Shown: positions 26,355-35,411 of the stretch, one piece after another
Position numbering within the stretch: the first letter of the stretch is position 1
Layout of the letters: each line of letters opens with the position of its first letter
NCBI RefSeq assembly: GCF_004005905.1
Contig: NZ_SACO01000007.1
Location: 62,001 to 126,000 of the forward strand
Length of the DNA stretch: 64,000 nucleotides
Direction: 5' to 3'
Origin: Novosphingobium umbonatum
GTDB taxonomy: Bacteria > Pseudomonadota > Alphaproteobacteria > Sphingomonadales > Sphingomonadaceae
Translations under genes and position numbers: made by a program
Notes under the pieces: model-generated
What the model saw: the letters and a program-made list of their open reading frames with translations, nothing else
Database searches by the model: none
What the model was told of the DNA's origin: nothing

Positions 26355-28268
26355 TCAGGATCCTTGACCATGGGTTTGGTAGTAGGCTTGGACCTTCTGC
26401 TGGATCTGGGCGGAGGTCTGGAGCGAGGCGGGCAGCGACACGGCGCTGGTGAAGTCGGCAAAGACTTCCGCGAAATCCATCTTGGAGAGGTCGAGCTTGG
26501 AGAACTGGTCGACGGTGAAGCCGGTGCAGGTGGGCGATTGCGGGCTCCCGAAATCCAGCCCCAATTGCGCGCGGCCTTGTTCCTGGATTACGCGGGCGAG
26601 CTTGGACTGGTAGCAGCAGTAGCTCTTGCGCATGGTTGTGCAGACGAAGAGGGCTTTTTGCGAGCAATATTCGCCGACATAGTGGCACAGGCCCATGCGG
26701 TCCTTGACGTCGAGCTGCATCTCCTCGCCCGAGCACATGAAGAGTGGCAGGAACTGGGTTACAAGGCCAAGCAGCATGGCCGGATTGCCCGAGGCGAGGC
26801 CGATGGCGGCCGTGGCGGCCGCAGCGCCGGTCAACAGGCCGGAAACCTTGCCTGCACAGCAATTGACAAGGCCGAACAGCGGCTTGTGGCAGCCGGTGGC
26901 ATCGCCATCAAAGATCGTCAGCTTGTTGGCGTCAAACTGCTGCTTGGCGTCCTTCATCGCGTTCATCGCGACCAAGGTCTTGGCCAGATCAGGCGCTGGC
27001 GAGGTCGGAAGCTGGGTGCAGCTTCCATCGATGCAATAGACGTCCCCGCTGCACGAATAGGCCTGGGTGGTCTGGCTCGTGGCCGGGGTCGTGCATTTGT
27101 AGACCTCGCTCTTGACCTGGCAGGCGCCAACCTGCGGGCTGTCGAGGCAGACCTCGTGGTCGAAGCTGCAATTGCTCTTGGCCGACAGCGTTGCGCAGTC
27201 GTTCGCATTCGAGAGTGTGCTGCACTGGTAACTCGCCTGCCATTGCCAGCAATCGTGCGTGACCGCGACGCCATTGATGGTGCGAGTTGTTGGCGAGGCC
27301 TCGACGCAGACCTGGCTGGGTTGCAGGCAGGTCTGGCCCGTGGGCAGAGCCTTCAGCTTGGCCTGGCAATCGGCATTGTCGACGCTCGAGCCCTGATAGA
27401 TCTGGATTGGCCCGACATAGGCCGCGCCCGGCACACCCGGCGCCTGATCCTGCGGCGGAGGCTCGAAGCAGAGCGTCGTGTGATTGATGCAATAGGTCTT
27501 CGAGGCACTCGCGCCGTAATTGGTCTGCGCGCCGCAATTGTAGGTCGTGTCGGTCTCGGTGAAAACCATGCCGAGGCCCGCGCCGGGCGGCCAGTTGGTG
27601 ACCGAGGGCTTCTTGGTCTGGCTGACCTGCGTGCAGGAAGACTGGCTGGCGAAACTGCCACAGTCTGAAACCTCGCCCCAATAGAACGTGCCGCCGGTGT
27701 TGGGGTTGTAGATGTCCCATTCCGAGGTGTGGCAGGTGTATTGGTAGGCGCTGGTGAACTGGTTGGTCCAGCCAATCGTGCAGGAGAAGCTGCTGTCGGT
27801 TTCGGCCGTGCCAATCTGGCAGGAATCGTAATAGGTGCTGCTCGTGCCGCTGCTGGCCGGAATGGGCTGGCAATTGCCCTGTGAACTCCCCACTATCCCG
27901 GTGTAGCTCGTCGGGCTGCTCTCGACCTGCTTGGCGCTCGAGAGGCCAAGGCTTGAGGCATCGACCACTGGTCGGTTCGGGTTGGTGACGATGGCATAGG
28001 GCTGCGAGGTGACTGCGGCGACCGCGCCGTCCCCTGCAAGGCTGTTCGGGTTGGACAGATACTGGCCTTGCGGCAGATCGGCGCCGCCATAGCCCGGCAC
28101 GGCATTGGGCGCGGACTGGCTGGTGACATTGCCGGTGACCTGGCCCTGCAACTGGCTGGCAATCGCGCTGGCCGCAGCCTTGGGATCGACGGTCTGGGCG
28201 GAAAGTGGCGCGCTAGCGAGCAATGCCCGGCAAGCCAAACCCACCAGCAAGATCGCGCGCCCCCTCAT
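26355..28268 (-). CDS. traN: F-type T4SS outer-membrane adhesin TraN
   Basis: This 637-residue, cysteine-rich protein has a signal peptide (MRGRAILLVGLACRALLASA) and dozens of cysteines, as in TraN, which sits in the outer membrane and contacts receptors on the recipient. Motifs such as CCAGKVSGLL and ALFVCTTMRKSYCCY in the C-terminal half are the conserved part of the family. The N-terminal 350 residues are the variable, receptor-facing region, so host preference cannot be read from sequence. The start overlaps the trbC stop by four bases. Confidence 0.92.
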   Translation of the reverse strand: MRGRAILLVGLACRALLASAPLSAQTVDPKAAASAIASQLQGQVTGNVTSQSAPNAVPGYGGADLPQGQYLSNPNSLAGDGAVAAVTSQPYAIVTNPNRPVVDASSLGLSSAKQVESSPTSYTGIVGSSQGNCQPIPASSGTSSTYYDSCQIGTAETDSSFSCTIGWTNQFTSAYQYTCHTSEWDIYNPNTGGTFYWGEVSDCGSFASQSSCTQVSQTKKPSVTNWPPGAGLGMVFTETDTTYNCGAQTNYGASASKTYCINHTTLCFEPPPQDQAPGVPGAAYVGPIQIYQGSSVDNADCQAKLKALPTGQTCLQPSQVCVEASPTTRTINGVAVTHDCWQWQASYQCSTLSNANDCATLSAKSNCSFDHEVCLDSPQVGACQVKSEVYKCTTPATSQTTQAYSCSGDVYCIDGSCTQLPTSPAPDLAKTLVAMNAMKDAKQQFDANKLTIFDGDATGCHKPLFGLVNCCAGKVSGLLTGAAAATAAIGLASGNPAMLLGLVTQFLPLFMCSGEEMQLDVKDRMGLCHYVGEYCSQKALFVCTTMRKSYCCYQSKLARVIQEQGRAQLGLDFGSPQSPTCTGFTVDQFSKLDLSKMDFAEVFADFTSAVSLPASLQTSAQIQQKVQAYYQTHGQGS

Positions 28269-29023
28269 GGCATGCGGTCCAGATTGGCCAGCGCTTGTTT
28301 TGCAACCGGCGCGCCCGGGCCACGACCTTGCGCGATGGTCTCGAGCGCGAAATGGGTGGTGACGTTGCCGGCGATGCGGTCATAAGGCGTGGGTCTGCTG
28401 GCGCAGTCCTCGCCCGAACACAGGTCGAAGCTGGACGAAGCCGCGACATAGGTGGGCACCGCCTCAATGCCAAAGGCACGGAAAAGCCGCGGATCGATGC
28501 TGACATGAGCGCCGGACGTATCGCCGATAGCTTCGTGGAGCGCTGCCATGAAGGGCTTGGGGCCACCGGGCGAGAACCCCCTGAAGACCACCATGCCGCC
28601 CGCCTTGGAAACGTCGGCAATCATTCGTTTCAGGGACTCGGGCGGCATCGACAGGCTGGCAAAGGCAATCAGCATCGGGGCAGCTTGCGGGGATGGCGCC
28701 ATGCTGTGGCCAGCATCCGCCACCAGCGCATCGAGATCGACTGCATCGCCGGTCGGGGCCATTTGAGCTCGAACAGCGGCCTCAGCCTTCACCTTGGCCT
28801 GAGAACGCTCGACCAGCGCCTCGACATCCTCAGCCAGATCAGCGTTGGCCTCGGCCTGATGGCCCAGCACCTGGTCGACGAATTGACCGAGGTTGCGGGC
28901 ATGGGCCTGCGCTGCCTTGTTGATGGCATCGAGATCGAGGCCATCGACCGTGGTCTGGGCCAGCACCGTGCCGACACCGCCGAGGGCGACCAGTGAGCCG
29001 AGCAACAGGAGAGATTTGCGCAT
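28265..29023 (-). CDS. trbC: F-type T4SS protein TrbC
   Basis: The ATG at 29023 has GGGAGGG eight bases upstream and begins a signal peptide (KSLLLLGSLVALGGVGTVLA), giving about 252 residues; an ATG 15 codons upstream overlapping traU is less likely. The C-terminal half (LIAFASLSMPPESLKRMIAD, VVFRGF, VSIDPRLFRAFGIEAVP) matches the thioredoxin-like TrbC_Ftype domain, which acts with TraW in the periplasm during pilus assembly. In F, traW and trbC are neighbours; here traU lies between them. Confidence 0.9.
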   Translation of the reverse strand: MRKSLLLLGSLVALGGVGTVLAQTTVDGLDLDAINKAAQAHARNLGQFVDQVLGHQAEANADLAEDVEALVERSQAKVKAEAAVRAQMAPTGDAVDLDALVADAGHSMAPSPQAAPMLIAFASLSMPPESLKRMIADVSKAGGMVVFRGFSPGGPKPFMAALHEAIGDTSGAHVSIDPRLFRAFGIEAVPTYVAASSSFDLCSGEDCASRPTPYDRIAGNVTTHFALETIAQGRGPGAPVAKQALANLDRMP

Positions 29024-29037
29024 CTTTGTCCCTCCCA

Positions 29038-30126
29038 TCAGAACGCGCAGCAATTGCGCTTGCGCCACAGGAGGTAGCCCACATCCTCGCCCACCACCGG
29101 ATAGGTGTGCGAGGTGAGTTGGACAGCCGTAGATCCACCGGGAGGCTGGCAGGCATAGCGGCCTGAGGTGGCCGCGACCGGATTGACCATTTGCAGCCGG
29201 TATTGCTGCTTACGCATGATCGGCATGATATATTTGCCGCAGAGGCCCTGATCCCCCATCGTGCCCCAGGCCAGCGCGGTGCGGTGCATCTTGAAGACCA
29301 TGCGCTCGGCCGCAAGCCGCATCGACTGGTCCATCGTATCGTTGTTACCGATGTTGCCGGTCATCGGATACATCGAGCCATTGCAGCCTGCGCACCAGAA
29401 GAGTTGGTCGAGCGGCAGCGCGGCGGTGGCGGCGACGCAATCGGCAGCACAAGCAACCTGCGCCAGCGGAAAATCGAAGACCACGGTCTCAGGATAGACG
29501 AGCGCGGCCAGCGTATCATCGTTCCAGGTCGGGTCGATCTCGGTCATATAGGCCAGATCGAAGGAGGCGGATTCAAAGCAGATGAAATCCCCCAGCAGTT
29601 CGAGCAGATAGAACAGCGGGTAGACGTAATAATGTGCCTGATACTGGGCGCTCATCTGCGTGTTGCCGCCCTTCTGTGAGGCGGTCGAGACATGGCCGTT
29701 GCCCACATACATGCCAGGATTGATCGTCAGCCCGCCAAGGTTGGGGAAGCAGAAGGGCTTGGTCGTCACGTCGATCAGCCGCACCGGCTCCCAGAATCCG
29801 AAGGATAGGCCCGGTCGGATGCCGCAGAGGCACACCGGCAGGCTGGGATTGGACGGATCGGGCTTGTCGCTCGGCCAGAGGTGGAAGCCGCCGATCGAGA
29901 GCGGAAAGAAGCAGTCCCAGCAGATGTCGCTGATGGGATTGGGGAAATGGCCGTGGCAAGTAGGTGATCCCTGCGCCTGCGCCACCTGCGCCGAACCCAA
30001 CGCCAGGCTAGCGGCGAGCATCGCCCAGAATTTGCCCAAGCGGCGACGGGGCGCGCGGCGCGCTGCCTTGCCGGTGCGAAGACCACGCCCAAAGCGTTGC
30101 CAGAAGACAGGGCGGATGCGCTTCAT
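29038..30126 (-). CDS. traU: F-type T4SS protein TraU
   Basis: The ATG at 30126 overlaps the traW stop in an ATGA and gives 362 residues; the upstream extension of the frame lies inside traW and is not coding here. A signal peptide ends LALGSAQVAQA. The mature protein is cysteine-rich with the family motifs NPISDICWDCFFPLSIGG, CLCGI and LFWCAGCNGSMYPMTGN. TraU is periplasmic and needed for DNA transfer more than for pilus formation. Its many disulfides fit with the operon-encoded DsbC. Confidence 0.93.
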   Translation of the reverse strand: MKRIRPVFWQRFGRGLRTGKAARRAPRRRLGKFWAMLAASLALGSAQVAQAQGSPTCHGHFPNPISDICWDCFFPLSIGGFHLWPSDKPDPSNPSLPVCLCGIRPGLSFGFWEPVRLIDVTTKPFCFPNLGGLTINPGMYVGNGHVSTASQKGGNTQMSAQYQAHYYVYPLFYLLELLGDFICFESASFDLAYMTEIDPTWNDDTLAALVYPETVVFDFPLAQVACAADCVAATAALPLDQLFWCAGCNGSMYPMTGNIGNNDTMDQSMRLAAERMVFKMHRTALAWGTMGDQGLCGKYIMPIMRKQQYRLQMVNPVAATSGRYACQPPGGSTAVQLTSHTYPVVGEDVGYLLWRKRNCCAF

Positions 30127-30773
30127 CGGCGTTCTCCGGCTTGCGGCAGCGCGACTTCGCGGATGTCGAGATGGTCGCCCTGCTGGACGAGCAAAGCGGG
30201 CGTATGGGCGATGCCGAACTTGCCCGTGAGGCTCCCCATCTGGTCGAAATAGAACCGGCGCTGGGTTGCCTTCATGAGATCGGTGGGCGAGCCTTTGACC
30301 AGCACGATCCAGAGCTTGTCCGGCGCCCCCTGGCGCATGGCCCACTCGCGTTCAGCCGCACTATCCCCATCGATGAAGGCGAAGCTGTGGGCGAGATTGA
30401 GATGGGTCAGCGGATTGAATCGCTGGCCCTGTGCGGCAATCAGGTTGCCGCGTGCATCGCGGATGTCCTGAGAGAGCGTGACGCTCGGATCAAAGCTCCA
30501 GCGCCTGTCGCTGGTGGCCGGCGTGATCCCTGCCACAGCGTGGGGCCGGCGTACGCTGGCCTGTGCCGCCTCGACAAAGCGCTGGTTCATGGCATCGAGC
30601 TTGCCGTTCTGCCGCGCAGCCTCGAGGCGCGCCTTGATGACCGCGAGCAGATCCGGCTCGGCAATCGACCAGGTCGGGCCAAACGTCCCGAAATCGCGGG
30701 CGCTCGCCATCATCGGCGCTGAGCCGATCCCCAGCACGGCGAGCAGGATCGAGGCGGGACCGGCGCGCATCAC
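30123..30773 (-). CDS. traW: F-type T4SS protein TraW
   Basis: The 216-residue protein has a signal peptide (ILLAVLGIGSAPMMASA). Right after it is ARDFGTFGPTWSIAEPDLL, the conserved TraW N-terminus, and near the end FGIAHTPALLVQQGDHL. TraW is a periplasmic partner of TrbC in pilus assembly. The gene is nested between the signal-peptidase gene and traU with start/stop overlaps at both ends. Confidence 0.92.
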   Translation of the reverse strand: MMRAGPASILLAVLGIGSAPMMASARDFGTFGPTWSIAEPDLLAVIKARLEAARQNGKLDAMNQRFVEAAQASVRRPHAVAGITPATSDRRWSFDPSVTLSQDIRDARGNLIAAQGQRFNPLTHLNLAHSFAFIDGDSAAEREWAMRQGAPDKLWIVLVKGSPTDLMKATQRRFYFDQMGSLTGKFGIAHTPALLVQQGDHLDIREVALPQAGERR

Positions 30774-31312
30774 AGAATCGGCGTCCCGATGCCGATCAAC
30801 CGGTCGCGGCAGACAAAGCCGATCGCGGCATAGCGGCTGTCGAACCCGTCCCTGTGCGGGCTTCCGGCATAGATACAGCCTGGCGGGATTGTGCCAAGCG
30901 GGCCGGGCACCAGATCCTCGCCCTGATGGGTCTTGGGCTTCAAGTGGGCGATGGTCTTGCCATTCACCTGCACGGCGTCGCCTGTGCGGGTGACGACATC
31001 GCCCGACACGCCATAGGTGATCTTGGCGAAGGGCTTGGGATCAGCCCCGAAATGCTTGATGACCAACGGATCATGACCGGGCGCGAAAACGACATAGTCA
31101 CCGCGCGCGGGAAAGCGCCCGGTCTCGACCAGCAAAGCCCAGTTGGGGAGCGATTCGCTCGCGTTGATGAGGATGGCGTGGTGATCGTGCCAATCCTTGA
31201 GTGCGGACCAGCCAAGCGCTGCGCCGCCGATCAGCGCTATCCCGCCGAGCTTGAGACGCAACGACGACGCGCGCGGTGCCGCGACTGGCGCAGCTTCACT
31301 TGCTGCTGCCAT
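30770..31312 (-). CDS. Conjugation-specific S26 signal peptidase (TraF/LepB-like)
   Basis: The ATG at 31312 (AAGGGAG seven bases upstream) gives 180 residues with one N-terminal membrane helix (LGGIALIGGAALGWSALKDW). SESLPNWALLVETG holds the likely catalytic serine. RGDYVVFAPG and AKITYGVSGDVV are the S26 motifs that normally carry the lysine and the GD turn. The C-terminal PHRDGFDSRYAAIGFV is the usual end of this family. It probably processes the TraA prepilin or another secreted transfer protein. It is distinct from the thioredoxin-like TraF of this operon, though RP4 nomenclature uses the same name. Confidence 0.9.
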   Translation of the reverse strand: MAAASEAAPVAAPRASSLRLKLGGIALIGGAALGWSALKDWHDHHAILINASESLPNWALLVETGRFPARGDYVVFAPGHDPLVIKHFGADPKPFAKITYGVSGDVVTRTGDAVQVNGKTIAHLKPKTHQGEDLVPGPLGTIPPGCIYAGSPHRDGFDSRYAAIGFVCRDRLIGIGTPIL

Positions 31313-31832
31313 GGTCGGCTCCCTTGGCATCGAAGAACTGCTGCATCTGCACGGCGGGGCTCTGAGATGAGGCCGGCTTGGCCAGGCTGGCCGTGACTTC
31401 GTCGCGGACTTGGGGCGTGATGTCAGGGACATCGCCAGCGACCACAGCATTGCTCAGCAGCAGAACCTCGCCCTTCGCCGCGTGGCGAGCGACCGCGAGG
31501 TTGAGCGCCTTGATGTAGGCGCCGGTTTCCGCCGTGATCTGGTCAGGTGTGGCGCCGCTTCGGGCCTCGGCCTGAACGTAGTCCCGCACGAGGTCGGCCA
31601 GTGCCACTTTCCGGATCGTGGTCACGCGCTGCTCGAGGCCGAGCAGCTTGTGCGTGGTCCAGCTTCCCCAGAGCAGGCAAGCGCCGGAAAGGCCCATGGC
31701 GAGGATCTGGCGGCGATTGCTGGCAAAGAAGGCCACCAGTGAGCGGCGCCTGCCGGTCACGGCAGCAGGCGTGGGAATTGCTTTGAGCCCCAAGGGCAAT
31801 TCTCCCTGCGGCAGCGGGTTGTCATCGTGCAT
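31296..31832 (-). CDS. trbI: F-type T4SS protein TrbI
   Basis: The protein has about 178 residues from the ATG at 31832, with one membrane helix (ILAMGLSGACLLWGSWTTHK) and a helical periplasmic part containing ALADLVRDYVQAEARSGA and LLSNAVVAGDVPDIT, the pattern of the TrbI_Ftype family. In F, TrbI influences pilus retraction. It overlaps its neighbours on both sides (11 and 17 bases), so expression is coupled. Confidence 0.8.
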   Translation of the reverse strand: MHDDNPLPQGELPLGLKAIPTPAAVTGRRRSLVAFFASNRRQILAMGLSGACLLWGSWTTHKLLGLEQRVTTIRKVALADLVRDYVQAEARSGATPDQITAETGAYIKALNLAVARHAAKGEVLLLSNAVVAGDVPDITPQVRDEVTASLAKPASSQSPAVQMQQFFDAKGADHGSSK

Positions 31833-32175
31833 CGGAGGGTTTCCCTTTGTCGGAGGCGTCCTCGAAGGCCCGCGCAAAGCCGCCGCGGCGGAAGAAGGCG
31901 ACAGTCAACAGGATCGCGAAGAAGCCGATAATGACTTGGCTGTCGAACTGGTCGCGGCGGATGGCGTTGGCCGCGACATAGCGGTCTGCGAGATTGGCGA
32001 GCTGCGCCATGGTGACGGGCAGCGAGAAGTCGCCGATCGCAAAGAGGATCAGAGCCAGAACGCCGGCAGCGGCCAGCACATTGACGGCAAACCAGCCCGT
32101 CAGGCGCAGAGCGCAGGCGGCCACCGCGCCCCAGTTGATGGAGGTGGCTTTCGTGCCGGAGCGCCGCGGGGTCAT
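31822..32175 (-). CDS. Small two-helix membrane protein in the transfer operon
   Basis: The 117-residue protein has two hydrophobic helices (LTGWFAVNVLAAAGVLALILF and IIGFFAILLTVAFF) and a charged C-terminus. It starts in an ATGA overlap with the traC stop. Its position between traC and trbI is filled by small, poorly conserved genes in F-type operons, so it is likely an accessory of pilus assembly. Entry exclusion cannot be ruled out. No family was recognised. Confidence 0.7.
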   Translation of the reverse strand: MTPRRSGTKATSINWGAVAACALRLTGWFAVNVLAAAGVLALILFAIGDFSLPVTMAQLANLADRYVAANAIRRDQFDSQVIIGFFAILLTVAFFRRGGFARAFEDASDKGKPSDAR

Positions 32176-34718
32176 GGCCGTGCTCCCTTGGCGCTACTAT
32201 CAAGGCCGTAAGCCACGCATTCGATGGCCTCAGCCATGGTGGCGCCGCGCGCGACTTCGGCCTCGATCCGGGCATAGACGGCGGGGCTCGACGAATAGAG
32301 CGTGCCTGAGAAGGGATCGAGCACGAGGCGGCAGACGGTCTGTGTGTCCGGGCCTCGGATCAGCAGGTCGGAATATTCCGTGCCGTTGCGCTTCAAGGAA
32401 CGCAGCAGCGCGTCGGTGAAATTGTCCATCTCGAAACGGTCGGACTTGCGGAAATCCGCGATGGTCTCGGGCTTCTGCTGGAGCACCAGCATCCAGTCGG
32501 AGTTTTCCAGCGCTGCCTTCGAGCCGCCCGACTTGTAGAAGTCATTAATTGACTGGGTCGCGGTGATGAGCGAGGCGCCATATTTGCGGCAGGTGCGCGA
32601 ATAGGTCTCGACGAAATCCGCCATCGCGCCCCCCTTCAGCATCGCCCAGGCCTCGTCGATGATGAGCGCCTTGGGGATCTGGCGGTCGAGCTTCCTCATC
32701 GTCTGCGAGGCGACGAACATGATCGAGGTCAGGACCACGCTGCGCAGTTCCTCGCGCGAGGAGAGGTCCGACAGCTCGAAAACCGTCAGGTCGGCTGAGA
32801 GGTCGAGATTGGTGTCGCCAAGGAAGAACGGGCCATAGGTGCCGGCTTCTGAGAACGGCAGCAGTGCCGTCGCCAGATCGTCGGCCTGCGGATGACCGGC
32901 AGCGCGCAGCGCGGCGATGATGCCATCGACCGTGCCCTCGCGCGCTTTCTCGTTCCAGACGCTGTTCACGGCGGCGTCGATCAGCCCGCGCTCAGTGTCG
33001 TTGAGGCGGTTCTCGTAGCGCGCCATCTGGCTGATGATGGCTTTGAGCATTGCGAGACAGTCGACCAGATAGTCCTCGTCACCCGCAGCAAGCTCGAGAT
33101 CGATCATGCGGAACGGGTTGATCGAGATGCCTGAGGAGAGCTTGAACTCGGTGAAGGTGCCGCCCAAGGCCTTGGCCATATGCTCGAAGGAGCGGCCATC
33201 ATCGATGACGATGGTCTTGGCATTGACCCCGGCAAGGCTGGCGGTCAGATCCTGAAGCAGCACCGATTTGCCCGAGCCGGATTTGCCAGCGATCGCGACA
33301 TTGTGGTTGCCGGCATTGTTCTGAAAAGGCGACCAGAACTGGGGCTGACCGCGCCGTCCGATGAAAAGCAGGTGCGGGATGGCCCCGCCATTGTATTCGC
33401 CCTGGACGGGAGCAAGCGCCGCCACATTGGCCGAGAGCACGGTGCGGAAGCGGCGCATCCGCATGAGATCGCGCGACAGGCCATCGGCCAGCGTCAGCGG
33501 GAACGAGGCCAGTAGCCCGCCGGTCTGGAGATAGGTCTCGTCGATCAGATCCCAGCCAGCGGCCTTGTAGATCGCCTTGAGGGTGCGTTCATTCACATCG
33601 CCCCGGCCGAGCGGCGAAACCATGGTGACGCTGTAATATATCTGGACCAGCTTCTGCCCCAGACGGACCTGCGCCTGCACATGTTCCCATTCAGCAGATT
33701 GCGTCTTGAGGGTGGGAACAAGGCGCGCGGCTTTGCCATCGGCCAGCGCCGTGGTGCGGGTGAATTTCCAGCCTGCCTTGGCTTCGGAGGTTTCGGCCGA
33801 GGGGATGATCCCTGCGATCGACTGGAGCACCGGGCACGGCAGGCAGAGCTTGGGATTGAAGATGTCGCCGATGACCTTTTGCGTATCCCAGGGCGCCCAG
33901 CGCTCGGGGAAATAACGGACCGACATGGTCCGAACATCGAACTCATGCGGGCTCACGTCGGCCATTTCGGGCGCGCCATCGATCACCAGCCCTGAGGGCC
34001 GCAGCGAAGGCGCCTCGAGGATCAGCCGGTCCTTCTCGACGCGGGTGACGAGATCGCGGCGGATGCACTGCTCGTTGATCGGATCGAACGGGCTGTAATC
34101 GGGCGCGTCATCGCCCGCGCCCGTCGCAGGGCAGACTACATCGTCGATGAAACGGATGAGTTCGGTTGGGCTGAAGATCCGCGTCTTGACGTTGATCGAA
34201 TCGAGCGCCGAGGTGATCCCGTCGCGGATGCCAAGCAGTGTCTCGGTATCAACGCCAGAACCCACGCCAACACCCACGGCAAAAAGCACGCGGAATTGGC
34301 GCAGATGGAAGGGGCCATCGGTCGCGAGCGATGCCCAGGCACCGCCGCGCAGCAGATCGAGCCGGTAGCGAGCCAGCTTGTTGAACACCGCACCGGCGCG
34401 GACGCGCGGCAAGGCCCACTCTTGCAGCTTCTCGGCGATCCGGGGCGAGGCATAATTGATGATCTGGAATTCACAGCCCGCCACCAGCACATCAGAGATG
34501 ATCGAGGTCAGAATGTCGCCGATGCGCTCATCGGCCCCTATGAGCGGGGCCAGTTCGAGGATGAAGCCTTTCGAGCGGGTGAGATGGAAGATCTGCGTCT
34601 CAGCCGCATAGGCGCGGTAGCCGAGGAAGCTGGCGAGCATCGGCACATCGCGTGATTCTGCGCGATGTTCGGGCGCCTCACTGTCGCCGGTGACAAGTTC
34701 GATGAGCCGGGCGAGCAT
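32172..34718 (-). CDS. traC: F-type T4SS ATPase TraC (VirB4 family)
   Basis: This 848-residue VirB4-class ATPase powers pilus assembly at the inner membrane. Walker A VAIAGKSGSGKSVLLQDL lies near residue 475 and Walker B KALIIDEAWAMLKGG near 685, followed by YGASLITATQSINDF and RSLKRNGTEYSDLLI motifs typical of TraC. Length and motif spacing fit F TraC (about 875 residues). It follows traV by six bases. Confidence 0.95.
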   Translation of the reverse strand: MLARLIELVTGDSEAPEHRAESRDVPMLASFLGYRAYAAETQIFHLTRSKGFILELAPLIGADERIGDILTSIISDVLVAGCEFQIINYASPRIAEKLQEWALPRVRAGAVFNKLARYRLDLLRGGAWASLATDGPFHLRQFRVLFAVGVGVGSGVDTETLLGIRDGITSALDSINVKTRIFSPTELIRFIDDVVCPATGAGDDAPDYSPFDPINEQCIRRDLVTRVEKDRLILEAPSLRPSGLVIDGAPEMADVSPHEFDVRTMSVRYFPERWAPWDTQKVIGDIFNPKLCLPCPVLQSIAGIIPSAETSEAKAGWKFTRTTALADGKAARLVPTLKTQSAEWEHVQAQVRLGQKLVQIYYSVTMVSPLGRGDVNERTLKAIYKAAGWDLIDETYLQTGGLLASFPLTLADGLSRDLMRMRRFRTVLSANVAALAPVQGEYNGGAIPHLLFIGRRGQPQFWSPFQNNAGNHNVAIAGKSGSGKSVLLQDLTASLAGVNAKTIVIDDGRSFEHMAKALGGTFTEFKLSSGISINPFRMIDLELAAGDEDYLVDCLAMLKAIISQMARYENRLNDTERGLIDAAVNSVWNEKAREGTVDGIIAALRAAGHPQADDLATALLPFSEAGTYGPFFLGDTNLDLSADLTVFELSDLSSREELRSVVLTSIMFVASQTMRKLDRQIPKALIIDEAWAMLKGGAMADFVETYSRTCRKYGASLITATQSINDFYKSGGSKAALENSDWMLVLQQKPETIADFRKSDRFEMDNFTDALLRSLKRNGTEYSDLLIRGPDTQTVCRLVLDPFSGTLYSSSPAVYARIEAEVARGATMAEAIECVAYGLDSSAKGARP

Positions 34719-34724
34719 GGCGCG

Positions 34725-35408
34725 TCAGTTCCCCTGCGGCGGGAAGGTCGCCGCGTTGGTCTTCGCTTGCGTTGGCTGGGAGGCCGGAGGCTTTGGCGTG
34801 CCGGGCTGTTCTTGGGGCTGGTTCAGGGTCGCCTTCACCTTGTCCTTGATCGCCGCGACCGGATCGCCCGGAGCGATCGGAGCGGCGGCGTCTGCCTTGG
34901 GCTTTGCCTGCATCGCTGGCTTGGGCGACGGATCCATCAGCGCCATGTCGGGAGCCAATTCTGCAATGGAAAGCAGGCTCATTTCGGCGCCTGTGCCCAT
35001 GGCTTTCGCGTCGAGCGACGCGCTGGACAGCTCGGAAGCAAGCGGCGCGTCGACGGGGACAAAACCGGTGGTGCGGGGATGGAGGCGCCCCGAACCATCG
35101 CGCCAGGGCAGATAGACGATTTTGAGCACCGGCCGAGCTGGGCCGACAAAAGTCCATGCCTTCTTCTCCTTGAGATTGGGGGCCGCCTGAGTTCCAATGG
35201 CAACGGGGTCGTCATTGGGCGTGGGCGCGTTTTTGCTCTCGGCCCCGGCGTCGATCGCGTGGATGGCGCTGTCATCAATGGTGGTCGATGGCGCGCAGGT
35301 GCCGCGTGGCGCGCTGCACACGAAACCGCCTTTGACGTTGGAGTGGAACATCGAGCAACCGGCCAGCGGCATCAGGCCGAGCGCGGCGATGATGGAGGAC
35401 ATGCGCAT
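34725..35408 (-). CDS. traV: F-type T4SS outer-membrane lipoprotein TraV
   Basis: The 227-residue protein starts with a lipoprotein signal (SSIIAALGLMPLAGC), with the lipid-bearing cysteine at residue 18. A second cysteine lies soon after (GGFVCSAPRGTCAPS), and TraV-family AWTFVGPARPVLKIVYLPW is in the middle. The C-terminal half is Pro/Ala/Lys-rich and low in complexity. TraV anchors the TraB/TraK core complex to the outer membrane (VirB7-like). Confidence 0.9.
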   Translation of the reverse strand: MRMSSIIAALGLMPLAGCSMFHSNVKGGFVCSAPRGTCAPSTTIDDSAIHAIDAGAESKNAPTPNDDPVAIGTQAAPNLKEKKAWTFVGPARPVLKIVYLPWRDGSGRLHPRTTGFVPVDAPLASELSSASLDAKAMGTGAEMSLLSIAELAPDMALMDPSPKPAMQAKPKADAAAPIAPGDPVAAIKDKVKATLNQPQEQPGTPKPPASQPTQAKTNAATFPPQGN

Positions 35409-35411
35409 GGG

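Noticed and set aside
30127..30345. Longer TraU start
   Set aside because: The upstream part lies inside traW in another frame; ATG 30126 overlaps the traW stop and begins a signal peptide.
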